A stretch of DNA of 64,000 bases from Actinomycetota bacterium (GCA_016871355.1 VFZC01000006.1:1-64000); one strand, 5' to 3'; positions 6,946-16,982 are shown, counted from the stretch's first letter. Numbers and translations: made by a program. Notes: generated from the sequence alone by a model not told the origin.

Positions 6946-8931
6946 ATGGCCGTCGACGACCGACCACGCGCTTTGGCTCATCACCCCGGACTCGACGGAG
7001 TCCGCGCCGTGGCCGTGTTGGCGGTGCTCGTCTTCCACGCCGAACAGAGTTGGTTGCCGGGTGGATTCCTGGGCGTCTCACTGTTCTTCACGCTGTCGGG
7101 TTACCTCATCGTCAACTTGCTGGTGAGCGAACTCGAACGAAGTGGTGCGGTGTCGTTGCGCGCGTTCTGGGCGCGAAGACTGCGCCGACTGGCTCCGGCC
7201 GCGACCGTCACCATCGTGGCCGTGGTCGGCTTGGCGTCGTGGTTGTCGTCGTCGCTCGAACAGGGTCGCATTCGTGGCGACGCGGTGGCGGCGGCCACGT
7301 ACGTCGCCAACTGGCGAGCGATCGCGGCCGACAACTCGTACGCCGAGATCTTTGCCAACGCCAGCCCGCTGCAACACATGTGGTCGCTGTCGATCGAAGA
7401 GCAGTTGTACCTGTTGGTTCCGATCGCGGTGGTCGTCGCGGCTCGATTCGGGTTGAGGCGCCGAGGAATCGGCGTGATGTTCGCCGTCGGTGCCGCCGCA
7501 TCGTTCGCCATCGCGATCGCATCCGACGGTTTCGACCGCATCTACTACGGAACCGACACCCGGGCGTCCGAACTTTTCGTCGGCGCGGCGTTGGCCTGTT
7601 TGCTCGGCCCACGTCTCGAACGGTGGGCACTCACGATCAATCGACCACGAGCGATCGTCGGTCCGATCGCGCTGGTGGCGTTCGTGTCGTTGTGCCGGTT
7701 CGTCGACCTCGACAGTGCGTGGCTCGTGTCGGGCGGCCTCACCGCGGTGGCGCTGGCGAGCGCGGCGTTGTGTGCCGGCGCAATCGTGCCCGGAGTGCTC
7801 CGCACCGTGTTGTCGTGGCGTCCGCTCGTGTACGTGGGCCGCATCAGTTACGGCCTCTACTTGTTGCACTGGCCGGTGTACGTGTGGCTCGACGGCGATC
7901 GTCTCGATCTCGACCCGGTGCCGTTGTTCGCGGTGCGCTTGGCTGTCACGTTCGCGGTGGCCGCTCTGTCGTATCGCGTCGTCGAGATGCCCATTCGTCA
8001 GCGCACTCGGCTCGTGAATTCGCGCGTGGCCTTCACATCGTTCGTGGCCGGAGTGGCGGCCGCGGTGACGATCCCGTTGGTCGTCCTGGCCGCACCCGGC
8101 ACCGCCACGATCGATGTGGTTCCCAAAGTGCTGTCCACCGTGGCTCCGTCGTCGGAGACGAGTTCGGGGGAGCCGACTTCCGACCAGTCGACTCCCGCTG
8201 CACCAAGTGACCTGAAGAACCTCCTGGTGATCGGCGACTCGAGTGGTGAGAACGTGGCCTTGGCTTTGTCGAACGGCGCCGACGGCCGACTGGGCGTGGT
8301 GTCGGGCGCGGTCATCGGCTGTCCGCTCGTCAACGTGAGTGAAGTGTTCAGGCGTATCGACCAGAACCAGGACACCGAGTACTGCCCCGACAACCTTCTG
8401 ACCGTTGCTGATCACGCCGCCGACATCGACGCGCTCGTGATCGTGGTGAGCGTGGCCAACCAATGGGACTACCGACCGCTCGACTCCGACGAGCGAGTGG
8501 CGGTGGGCACTGAGCGGTATCGGGCCGATCTCGATCGATTCATCGAGAAGGTCAACGACGTTCTGGCGTTCAGAGGTGTGCCGGTGTTGGTCCTCGAGTC
8601 TCCGATCGTGGGCGACAACCCCATGATGAACGGTGACACCGCCGAACCGCGGGCGGCCTGGAACTCGGTGATGCGGGCGTGGGACGAGCGTTGGCATTCG
8701 GTGGCGGTGGTTCCGTACGCCGACTTGCTGGCCGACCCGATATCCGACGAGGGACGTGCTCAACGTCCGGATGGCACGCATCTCGACGCCACGTTCGGCG
8801 AGATGTTGGCCCGCGAGTCGTTGATCCCGCGCATTCGTGAGGTGTACGCCCGAACCATCGACGAGATGCGTACGTCGGGCTGCTTGGTCGATGGCCGCCT
8901 GGCCGTGTCGGCCTGTCGCGTCAGTTCGTGA
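6946..8931 (+). CDS. Acyltransferase-3 (OafA/YrhL-like) with C-terminal SGNH domain
   Basis: A 661-residue membrane protein. Residues about 10-375 are an acyltransferase-3 domain with about ten transmembrane helices, opening with HPGLDGVRAVAVLAVLVFH and SLFFTLSGYLI and containing the conserved MWSLSIEEQLYL. After a Ser/Thr/Pro linker, residues about 425-650 form a periplasmic SGNH-hydrolase-like domain with the Ser motif GDSSGE (430-435) and the Asp-His pair DGTH (609-612). Such fused proteins O-acetylate extracellular polysaccharide, lipid or peptidoglycan. The acceptor is unknown. A second protein of the same architecture is at 23075. The gene overlaps the tail of the convergent molybdopterin oxidoreductase by 11 bases. 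Confidence 0.9.
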   Translation: MAVDDRPRALAHHPGLDGVRAVAVLAVLVFHAEQSWLPGGFLGVSLFFTLSGYLIVNLLVSELERSGAVSLRAFWARRLRRLAPAATVTIVAVVGLASWLSSSLEQGRIRGDAVAAATYVANWRAIAADNSYAEIFANASPLQHMWSLSIEEQLYLLVPIAVVVAARFGLRRRGIGVMFAVGAAASFAIAIASDGFDRIYYGTDTRASELFVGAALACLLGPRLERWALTINRPRAIVGPIALVAFVSLCRFVDLDSAWLVSGGLTAVALASAALCAGAIVPGVLRTVLSWRPLVYVGRISYGLYLLHWPVYVWLDGDRLDLDPVPLFAVRLAVTFAVAALSYRVVEMPIRQRTRLVNSRVAFTSFVAGVAAAVTIPLVVLAAPGTATIDVVPKVLSTVAPSSETSSGEPTSDQSTPAAPSDLKNLLVIGDSSGENVALALSNGADGRLGVVSGAVIGCPLVNVSEVFRRIDQNQDTEYCPDNLLTVADHAADIDALVIVVSVANQWDYRPLDSDERVAVGTERYRADLDRFIEKVNDVLAFRGVPVLVLESPIVGDNPMMNGDTAEPRAAWNSVMRAWDERWHSVAVVPYADLLADPISDEGRAQRPDGTHLDATFGEMLARESLIPRIREVYARTIDEMRTSGCLVDGRLAVSACRVSS

Positions 8932-10491
8932 CCTCGAACGTTCGCGTGTGCCAACCAGTGGCACCGTCGGGTGCGACGTCTTGCACCACGTCGGTTTGCG
9001 TCTCGCCGTCCTTGTCGGTGGCGCGAACCTGCACCACGTGACGCCCGGGTGTGGCGTCCCATTCGATGATCCATTGCCGCCAGGTGTCGTCACTCACGTC
9101 GTTGCCGAGCTCGGCTTCTCGCCACGGGCCGTCGTCGACACGCACTTCCACTTTCTCGATCCCGGTGTGCTGCGCCCACGCCACACCAGCGATCGTGATG
9201 CGACCGGGGGCCACCTTCTCGCGATGCCGTGGCACGTCGACGCGTGACTGCGTCTTCACCGGACCGAGGCGCGACCAACCGAGCGGAACCCAATAGCCCT
9301 CGCGATCCCAGGTGGCGAGTTCGATGCGCGCCAGCCACTTGGTGGCCGACACGTAGCCATACAACCCAGGCACGACGAGGCGAGCCGGGAAACCGTGTTC
9401 GAGTGGCAATGGTTCGCCGTTCATGCCGATGGCCACCATGCAGTCGCGACCGTCGAGCGCGACCTCCACCGGGAACCCGCACGTCCAGCCGTCGAGGCTC
9501 GTGCTGAACACTTGCTCGGCACCGTCGAGGACACCCACGCGATCGAGCAAATCCTTGAGCAGAACCCCTTGCCACCTGGCGGTGCCGATGAACGGTCCGC
9601 CCACCGGATTCGACACGCAACACAACGTGACCGGTCGCTCGACTTGGGGCAACGCGAGCAAGTCGGCGTAGGTGAGCGTGAGCGGTGTCTCGACCAGACC
9701 GTCGATGGTGAACGACCACGAATCACGATCGACGGTCGGGAACGACATCGCGGTGTCGATGCGGTAGAAGTCGTCGTTGGGTGTGAAGAACGGTTCGGTG
9801 GGGTGGAAGCCGTCGGTGTTCGGCACGTCGACGGTGTCGTCGACGCCCGGTAGCGCCGATGGGCGTTGCGACTCGATACGGCGCACGCGATCGTTCTGGC
9901 GCGAACGTCCGACCAAACCGGAAGCGAGAGCCACCGCGCTCACGGCACCGGCGGCGCCCACGAACTGTCGACGATCGAATCCGAGCGGAGCCACCGACTC
10001 GGTGGGCCGACGGCGCGCGAACCAGTGGCGAGTGCCTGACTGCATGAGCACGACGAACGATGCGATACCGGCCACCGCACCGACGACGGGTCCGACGTAC
10101 GACCACGTGGTGGTGCCGGTCCGCTCGGCCGCACTGGCCAGACCGAGCATCGTGAACAGAATCGTTCCCCACGCGTAGGCCGACCACCGTCGCGTGGTAC
10201 CGAGTGCGGTGGCCACTACGGCCAACACGATCCAGATGCCCACGCGCAACGCGGTCTTGTCGTTGGTACCGAAGAGATCGATAGCCAGGTTCTTGAGCCA
10301 GCGCGGCACGCGATCGATGAACGAACTTCCCACGGTGTCGATGGGCGACGCGGTGTTGCCGAGGGCGGTGACGAGGATGCCCACGCACACCGAGCACAAG
10401 CCAGCGAGAAGGCCGGCGATAGCGCCGACGATTCGTGGTGGGGTGGGAAGTGGCGCGCGGGGCGCCCGAGGATCGACTTCGAGAGTCTCGG

Positions 10492-10495
<4 letters not shown>
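8921..10495 (-). CDS. Membrane-anchored molybdopterin oxidoreductase (sulfite-oxidase fold)
   Basis: From GTG at 10495 the protein is 524 residues. The ORF-track start lies inside citrate synthase and was rejected. Residues 20-200 contain about four or five hydrophobic helices; the last begins with a Tat-like FDRRQFVGAAGAVSA. Residues about 230-400 form the oxidoreductase molybdopterin-binding domain (FFTPNDDFYRID, WSFTIDGLV) with the Mo-ligating Cys in TLCCVSNPVGG near residue 290. The C-terminal part (GVAWAQHTGIEKVEVRVDDG) is the Ig-like Mo-co dimerisation domain. The catalytic face should be extracytoplasmic. The substrate is unknown; plant and animal relatives oxidise sulfite or reduce nitrate. 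Its GTG overlaps the gltA stop as GTGA, implying translational coupling. Confidence 0.87.
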
Positions 10496-11760
<1,265 letters not shown>

Positions 11761-11783
11761 CTTGCTCGTCCCCTTGATCGTGA

Positions 11784-11800
11784 GGTCCGTTGTTCGGACC
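11784..11800. promoter_or_regulatory. Perfect inverted repeat GGTCCG-N5-CGGACC in the gltA leader
   Basis: GGTCCG-TTGTT-CGGACC lies 24 bases upstream of the gltA start. It could be an operator or a small RNA hairpin with a five-base loop close to the ribosome-binding site. No T-tract follows in either direction, so it is not a terminator. Confidence 0.5.
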
Positions 11801-11900
11801 GTGGATATGTGGTGGGGCTTTCTCCCCGAAGGACGAGGATAACCACCGAAGTGGGTTTCGCTCCTAGCCGCACGAGCCGGGACTCACCCTGGGATTCAGC

Positions 11901-11980
11901 CCGAGATTCACGCCGAGTCACGCCGAGTCACGCCGAGTCACGCCGAGTCACCGCGGGTCACCGCGAGTCACCGCGGGTCA
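11901..11980. repeat. 10-base tandem repeat between gltA and the carboxyltransferase gene
   Basis: Four perfect copies of CGCCGAGTCA (11911-11950) are followed by three variants, CCGCGGGTCA, CCGCGAGTCA and CCGCGGGTCA, and preceded by a degenerate copy CCGAGATTCA. The last copy supplies the stop codon of the carboxyltransferase gene. On the coding strand of both flanking genes the unit reads TGACTCGGCG. The period is close to one DNA helical turn. The block sits downstream of the carboxyltransferase and about 140 bases upstream of the gltA start. Confidence 0.9.
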
Positions 11981-13321
11981 GAGCGGCGTGTTGTCGTGCT
12001 TGCGTCCAGGTAGCCGTTCGCGCTTGTCGATCAGGGCGTCGAGGGCAGCCGAGATCACGGCCCGGGTGTCGGCTGGTTCGATCACGGCATCCACGAACCC
12101 ACGCTCGGCGGCCACGTACGGATTGAGGAGGCGCTCGGTGTAGTCGGCTTCGAACGCGGCGCGTTCGTCGGGGGTGGCGCGACGCTGGAGGATGGCGGCG
12201 GCCTGACCGGCCCCCATGACGGCCAACTCGGCCCACGGCCAGGCCAAGCACAGATCGTTGCCCATCTTCTTGGAGTCCATGACGATGTAGGCGCCGCCGT
12301 AGCTCTTGCGCAAGATCACGCAGATGCGCGGCACGGTGGCTCGGCCGTAGGCGAACACCAACTGCGCGCCGTGGCGGATCATGCCGCGCCATTCGAGGTC
12401 CTTGCCGGGATAGAAGCCGGGTGTGTCCACCAGCGTGACGATCGGAATGTTGAACGCATCGCAGAATGCCACGAACCGGGCCGCCTTCTGAGAAGCCGGG
12501 ATGTCGAGGGTTCCCGCCAACACGATCGGTTGGTTGGCGACGATGCCGACTGGTCGTCCCGACAAGGTTGCGAAGCCGGTCACGACGTTGGCGGCCCAAC
12601 GCGCGCGCAATTCGAAGAATTCGCCATCGTCGAACACGGCCCGAATCACGTTGCGCACGTCGTAACTGCCGGTCGACACGACCGGAATCACCTCGCCGGC
12701 TTCGGGAACCGAACGTTGCGGATCGTCATCGGTCGCGAACGTGGGTGGCTCGTCGTCGCAGTGATCGGGGACGTACGAGAGGAGTTGTTCGGCCAGTGCG
12801 ACCGCGGCGTCGAGGTCGCTCGCCACCAGTGTGGCCGCGCCCGTATGACGTCCGTGGGTGGCCGTGCCGCCGAGTTCGTCGTTGTCGACGGTGACGCCGG
12901 TGAAATCGGCGACCATGGTGGGACCCGACACGAACGCGTACGACGATTCGGTCATGATCACGTGATCGACGATGCCGAGCAGCAGAGCCGGTCCCGACAC
13001 GGCCGGACCGTCGACGATGATGACCGTCGGTACGCGGCCCGAGCAGTCGGTGAGTGCGCGCGCGGCCAGACCCCAGGCGTGCAGCGCCGAGAACCCGTCG
13101 CGAATCTCGGCTCCCGACGATGCGATCACGGCCACGAACGGAAGCAACTGATCAGTGGCGGTGCGCGTAGCCGCTTCGATCACACTCGACGCTTCGTACG
13201 ACAGCGCACCCTTGTGCACTTCGGAGGTGACGTCGACCCACACGACACGTCGATCGCCGAGCGATCGCACCTCGGCGCAAGCGGCTCCGGGTATCCGAGA
13301 GATCAGCGCGACCGGGCCCAC
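11978..13321 (-). CDS. Acyl-CoA carboxylase, carboxyltransferase (beta) subunit
   Basis: A carboxyltransferase of the acetyl/propionyl-CoA carboxylase beta family that moves the carboxyl group from biotin to an acyl-CoA. The two crotonase-like halves are visible: SALHAWGLAARAL and VSGPALLLGIVDHVIMTE in the first, VDTPGFYPGKDLEWRGMIRHGAQLVFAYGRATVPRI and RKSYGGAYIVMDSKKMG in the second. From the chosen GTG at 13321 it has 447 residues, about 70-80 fewer than typical family members; the missing part is the N-terminus. Longer starts would lie inside lysR, whose stop is 16 bases upstream, so the short form is probably genuine. No biotin-carrier or biotin carboxylase gene is next to it. The start is not certain. 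Confidence 0.82.
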   Translation of the reverse strand: MGPVALISRIPGAACAEVRSLGDRRVVWVDVTSEVHKGALSYEASSVIEAATRTATDQLLPFVAVIASSGAEIRDGFSALHAWGLAARALTDCSGRVPTVIIVDGPAVSGPALLLGIVDHVIMTESSYAFVSGPTMVADFTGVTVDNDELGGTATHGRHTGAATLVASDLDAAVALAEQLLSYVPDHCDDEPPTFATDDDPQRSVPEAGEVIPVVSTGSYDVRNVIRAVFDDGEFFELRARWAANVVTGFATLSGRPVGIVANQPIVLAGTLDIPASQKAARFVAFCDAFNIPIVTLVDTPGFYPGKDLEWRGMIRHGAQLVFAYGRATVPRICVILRKSYGGAYIVMDSKKMGNDLCLAWPWAELAVMGAGQAAAILQRRATPDERAAFEADYTERLLNPYVAAERGFVDAVIEPADTRAVISAALDALIDKRERLPGRKHDNTPL

Positions 13322-13337
13322 GCCGTGAGCGTAGGTC

Positions 13338-14273
13338 TCAGGTGGGTTTGAGGGGGAACGCGTCGGTACCCACGTATACGCCGGGCTGACGCTTGCCGCG
13401 ACGGGCCACGAGTTCGCGCACGGTGTCGAGCGCGGCTCGAGTGGGTGGTCCGGGACGCGGTCGACGTCGCTGGACCCAACCCACCACGCGGCGGGGGAGT
13501 TCGGGCACCTCGATGCGCTGGAAATCACCCGACAACCACTTGGGTACCGCGGTGGCCGGCACCACGGCGGCACCGAAACCTTCGAAGGCGAGCGACGCCA
13601 TCAGGCGAACACCGTCGATCTCGGCCTGGGCCGAGAGCGTGACAGCGTGCGATTCGGCGGCGCGGTTGATGATGCGACGCAATTGCGACGAACGTGGCGG
13701 AAGCAGGATCGGGTGCTCGGCGAGTTCGACGATGCCCACCGCGTCGCGACCGAAGAGCGAGTGCGTTTTGGGCACCAGGAGAATCAGATCTTCGGCGAAC
13801 AACGGCTCGACGGTGAGTTCGGGATCGTCGACGGGCAAGTGGACGATCGCGGCATCGAGCTGGCCGGCCACGAGGCGAGGAACGAGGGTCGAGGTTCCGC
13901 CGTCGGAAATGGTGGGTCGAACGGCCGGGTACTGAGTACGCAGCGTGGTGAGGAAGGCCGGCATGAGCCAGCGCGCCGTGGTGCCGATCACGCCGATGCG
14001 GGTGGCGCCCGAGATCACGTCGTCGAGGGCGGCCAGGTCGGCCGAGATGTCGTCGACCTCGCGCAGGATGCGCCGGGCCCGTTCGATGACCAGGGCGCCT
14101 TCGTCGGTCACCTGACCCGAGGCCCGGTCGATGAGAGTGACCCCCAATTCACGCTCGAGCCGGGCGATATGGGCCGAGACGTTGGATTGAACGGTGTAGA
14201 GGGCTCGGGCGGCGGCCGAGAACGAACCGTGGTCGGCGATGGCCACGAGGGTGGAGATCTGGCGCAGATCCAT
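13338..14273 (-). CDS. LysR-family transcriptional regulator
   Basis: From ATG at 14273 the protein is 311 residues. The N-terminal winged helix is clear: MDLRQISTLVAIADHGSFSAAARALYTVQSNVSAHIARLERELGVTL (helix-turn-helix about 18-37). The effector-binding domain follows (about 90-295), including RIGVIGTTARWLMPAFL and DAAIVHLPVDDPEL. The start was moved nine codons in from the ORF track because MDLRQI is the usual LysR N-terminus and TATCAT lies eight bases before it. The carboxyltransferase gene follows 16 bases downstream on the same strand, so the regulator and carboxyltransferase are likely co-transcribed, unlike the usual divergent LysR arrangement. Effector unknown. Confidence 0.92.
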   Translation of the reverse strand: MDLRQISTLVAIADHGSFSAAARALYTVQSNVSAHIARLERELGVTLIDRASGQVTDEGALVIERARRILREVDDISADLAALDDVISGATRIGVIGTTARWLMPAFLTTLRTQYPAVRPTISDGGTSTLVPRLVAGQLDAAIVHLPVDDPELTVEPLFAEDLILLVPKTHSLFGRDAVGIVELAEHPILLPPRSSQLRRIINRAAESHAVTLSAQAEIDGVRLMASLAFEGFGAAVVPATAVPKWLSGDFQRIEVPELPRRVVGWVQRRRPRPGPPTRAALDTVRELVARRGKRQPGVYVGTDAFPLKPT

Positions 14274-14282
14274 CTCTAAAAA

Positions 14283-14293
14283 TGATACTATCA
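14283..14293. promoter_or_regulatory. TGATA-C-TATCA palindrome over the lysR -10 region
   Basis: A perfect 5-1-5 inverted repeat lies ten bases upstream of the LysR ATG and overlaps its TATCAT -10-like hexamer. LysR proteins typically bind short A/T-rich dyads (T-N11-A type) and repress their own gene, so this is a good autoregulatory site candidate. It lies in an unusually A+T-rich stretch (14274-14355) for this genome. Confidence 0.5.
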
Positions 14294-14423
14294 ATCTCAT
14301 CTATCGGCTTGAACGGTCACCTATTCACGTGCATACTATTTCGTACATACGACGTGGATGTCCCCCCATCTACGCGAACGATCCCCCAGTGGCCATCCCC
14401 CAGCGCCACAGGGATCTCAGGTT

Positions 14424-14456
14424 GAGAGGCCCCACGTCCCCCACGTGGGGCCTCTC
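14424..14456. promoter_or_regulatory. Perfect 14-bp inverted repeat upstream of the HAD/PlsC gene
   Basis: GAGAGGCCCCACGT-CCCCC-ACGTGGGGCCTCTC forms a perfect 14-base-pair stem with a five-base loop. It ends 24 bases before the GTG of the HAD/PlsC gene and covers the position of a -35 element for the TACCGT hexamer at 14468. There is no T-tract and no gene enters from the left on the plus strand, so a terminator role is unlikely; an operator or a transcript-end structure for an unseen RNA are alternatives. Confidence 0.7.
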
Positions 14457-14467
14457 CCGTTCAGCGG

Positions 14468-14473
14468 TACCGT
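14468..14473 (+). promoter_or_regulatory. Leaderless-type -10 hexamer for the HAD/PlsC gene
   Basis: TACCGT followed by seven bases and the GTG at 14481. This hexamer also precedes the DUF3089 gene at the same kind of distance. Confidence 0.45.
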
Positions 14474-14480
14474 TCGCCTC

Positions 14481-15905
14481 GTGACAGCGGCGGCCATCTT
14501 CGATCTCGATCGCACGCTCATCACGGGCGCGTCCGGAGCGGTGTACTCCGATGCGATGCGGGCGGCCGGTGTCACGTCGCGAGCTCTGCCCGGTGAGAAG
14601 GCGTTGTTCGAAATCTTCAACCGCGTGGGCGAAACGCTGCCGTCGATGGCACTGGCTCGTCAGGCCGCCGCGTTGTCGCGTGGACGCAAGCGCGCCGATG
14701 TGCGCGCGGCCGCCAAGGTGGCGGCGAAGCAATTGCGCGACATGGTTCCGCCGTACGCGTTGAAGGTGATCGAAGAACATCGGGCCGCTGGTCGCAAACT
14801 CGTTATCGCCACCACGACGCCGTACGACTTGGTGAAGCCGTTGGCCGACTTGTTGAAGTTCGACGATCTCGTTGCCACGCGTTACGGAGTGTCGAAGGAC
14901 GGCACCTACGACGGAACCATCGACGGACCGTTCGTGTGGAACAGCGGAAAACTCGAAGCGGTTCGCGAATGGGCCGGCCAGAACGACGTCGATCTCGGCG
15001 AATCGTACGCGTATTCCGACTCGGTGTTCGACGTTCCATTGTTGTCGGCGGTTGCTTTCCCGCACGCGGTGAACCCCGATCCGCGTCTGGCTGTCGTGGC
15101 CGCGGCCCGCCGGTGGCCGGTTCTGCATTTCGATCTGCCCAAGGGTGTGGCCAAGGTTCCCGTGGTCAACATGGAACTGCAGAAGTTGCTCCTCGAGTTG
15201 GCGCGTCCGCAGTTCATTCCGTTCGCCAAGTTCGACATCGAAGGCACCGAGAACATTCCGGCCGACGGTCCGGCCATCATCTGTGGTAACCACCGTTCGT
15301 ACTTCGACATCTTCGCCATGGCCGTCACGGTCGCGCGGGCCGGACGTCCGGTGCGCGCACTGGGCAAGAAAGAAGTGTTCGACGCACCGATCATCGGACA
15401 ACTCGCCACTGCATTGGGCGGTATTCGTGTCGAACGCGGAACCGGCAGCGACGAACCGCTCATGGCTGCGGCCGATGCTCTGCTGGCCGGTGAAGTCGTG
15501 GCGATCATGCCCGAAGGGACCATTCCGCGCGGACCGGCCTTTTTCGATCCGGCGCTGAAGGGCCGTTGGGGTGCGGCGCGGTTGGCCATCCTCACGAAGG
15601 CGCCAGTGGTTCCGGTGGGGTTGTGGGGTACCGAGAAGGTGTGGCCCCGCTCATCGCGCTTGCCCAACTTGTTGAACGTGGTGAATCCGCCGCTCGTCCG
15701 CATTCGTGTGGGCGAACCGTTCAAGATCGGCGGCAAGACGCCGGCGCCGGCCACCAAGAAGATCATGACCGCGATCAGCGGGCTGCTGCCGGCCGAAGCG
15801 CGGATGACGCGCGTTCCGTCGGAGACCGAACTCCGACTCACGTATCCGCCTGGTTACAAGGGCGATCCGGAGAAGGAAACCGCGCGTCGTCCCGGCACCG
15901 ACTGA
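14481..15905 (+). CDS. Bifunctional HAD-IB phosphatase / 1-acylglycerol-3-phosphate acyltransferase
   Basis: From GTG at 14481 the protein is 474 residues. Residues 1-230 are a HAD-IB (SerB-like) phosphatase with motif I IFDLDRTL (Asp8, Asp10), a motif II-type IATTTPYDLV and motif III/IV YSDSVFDVPLL. Residues about 245-450 are a PlsC acyltransferase with GNHRSYFDIF (His271, Asp276 of HX4D) and PEGTIPRG (EGT substrate motif). Such fusions occur in Actinobacteria and probably acylate lysophosphatidate and dephosphorylate a lipid intermediate, giving phosphatidate/diacylglycerol for membrane or storage lipids. The longer ORF-track start was rejected because it reads through the 14-bp palindrome. 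Transcribed away from lysR. Confidence 0.9.
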   Translation: MTAAAIFDLDRTLITGASGAVYSDAMRAAGVTSRALPGEKALFEIFNRVGETLPSMALARQAAALSRGRKRADVRAAAKVAAKQLRDMVPPYALKVIEEHRAAGRKLVIATTTPYDLVKPLADLLKFDDLVATRYGVSKDGTYDGTIDGPFVWNSGKLEAVREWAGQNDVDLGESYAYSDSVFDVPLLSAVAFPHAVNPDPRLAVVAAARRWPVLHFDLPKGVAKVPVVNMELQKLLLELARPQFIPFAKFDIEGTENIPADGPAIICGNHRSYFDIFAMAVTVARAGRPVRALGKKEVFDAPIIGQLATALGGIRVERGTGSDEPLMAAADALLAGEVVAIMPEGTIPRGPAFFDPALKGRWGAARLAILTKAPVVPVGLWGTEKVWPRSSRLPNLLNVVNPPLVRIRVGEPFKIGGKTPAPATKKIMTAISGLLPAEARMTRVPSETELRLTYPPGYKGDPEKETARRPGTD

Positions 15906-15926
15906 GATCTCCGCAGTGGGCGCGCC

Positions 15927-16979
15927 TCAGGCTGCGCGCAGTGCGGGCAACACGTCGCTGGCCAGAACATCGAACGAATCGCGCAACTCGCGGTCGGGCA
16001 TTCCGCCCATGTCGAGCATGACCAGTTGCGTGTCGAGGTGCAGAGTCTCGCGGGCCACCGCGAATCGCTCGAGAACTTCGGCCGGTGATCCGCAGATGGC
16101 GATCGACGACGTCATCGTGTCGTACGTCGGAATCGGGAACGGGCGCGGTTCGCGACCGGCGCGCTGCGCGCTCTCGCTCGTCCACTTCGAGAGTTCACCC
16201 CAGTACGCCTCGTAACGCGGACGGAATCGCGCGTGGGCTTCCTGTGACGTGCGCGCGACTCCGAAGTGAGAGATCGCACCGATGCGCCGTTGCGACGGAT
16301 CGTGGCCGTACTTCGTCCAGGCCGCTTCGTAGTGCTCGACCGCCGGCTTGAACATCTCCCACACGCCGAACACCGAGGGGAGCATGAGCCAGCAGCCCAG
16401 GCGGGCGGCCAGATCGACGCTGTCGATGCTGAGACCAGCGCCGACCCAGATCGGCGGACGAGGAGTTTGTGTCGGCCGCGGGTGAACGGTGGCGTGATGA
16501 AGGGGTGCACGATATTTGCCGGTCCAGGTGACGTCTTCTTCCGACCACAGCCGCACGATCAATTCGAGGCTCTCGGCGAAACGTTCGGATGCGCAGGCTT
16601 CGTCCTGGCCGAATTCGGAGTACACGTCGGGGAACAACGTGCCGCGGCCGAAACACGGTTCGATGCGTCCGTTGGAGATGGCGTCGACCGTCGCGTAATC
16701 CTCGGCCACACGCACCGGATCGAGATTGGCCGCCAGCGTCACTCCGGTGGAGAGACGCAGAGTGGTGGTGCGTTCGGCCGCCGCCGCGAGCACGACCTGC
16801 GGTGACGACATGATGTAGCGGCTGAAGTGGTGCTCGCCGAAATGAATCGTGTCGAAGCCGGCCGCCTCGGCCCACACCGCCTGATCGACGAGATTGCGGT
16901 GGCGTTGCGCAGGCGTGCGCAGCTCGCCGGTGATCGGATCACGGATCACATCACCGAGGGAGAGCAGACCCGTGCGCAC
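15927..16979 (-). CDS. LLM-class flavin-dependent oxidoreductase (luciferase-like)
   Basis: A 350-residue bacterial-luciferase-fold protein using FMN or F420. Family signatures are QAVWAEAAGFDTIHFGEHHFS near the N-terminus, the strand TTTLRLSTGVTLAANLDPVRVAEDYATVDAIS broken across residues 75-110, and RPPIWVGAGLSIDSVDLAARLG in the middle. These enzymes oxidise long-chain aldehydes, alkanes or sulfonates, or act as F420 dehydrogenases; the substrate cannot be fixed. It starts with GTG three bases after the nitroreductase stop and is the last gene of an acn-nitroreductase-LLM transcription unit. It converges with the HAD/PlsC gene across a 21-base gap. Confidence 0.9.
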   Translation of the reverse strand: MRTGLLSLGDVIRDPITGELRTPAQRHRNLVDQAVWAEAAGFDTIHFGEHHFSRYIMSSPQVVLAAAAERTTTLRLSTGVTLAANLDPVRVAEDYATVDAISNGRIEPCFGRGTLFPDVYSEFGQDEACASERFAESLELIVRLWSEEDVTWTGKYRAPLHHATVHPRPTQTPRPPIWVGAGLSIDSVDLAARLGCWLMLPSVFGVWEMFKPAVEHYEAAWTKYGHDPSQRRIGAISHFGVARTSQEAHARFRPRYEAYWGELSKWTSESAQRAGREPRPFPIPTYDTMTSSIAICGSPAEVLERFAVARETLHLDTQLVMLDMGGMPDRELRDSFDVLASDVLPALRAA

Positions 16980-16982
16980 GAA

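Noticed and set aside
6348-8210. 620-residue plus-strand ORF across the MDR enzyme and acyltransferase
   Set aside because: It is a +1 shadow with an Arg/Gly/Ser-rich translation; both real genes are in other frames.
7078-9093. 671-residue minus-strand ORF antisense to the acyltransferase
   Set aside because: It is a shadow frame; the plus strand encodes a membrane protein with clear acyltransferase-3 and SGNH motifs.
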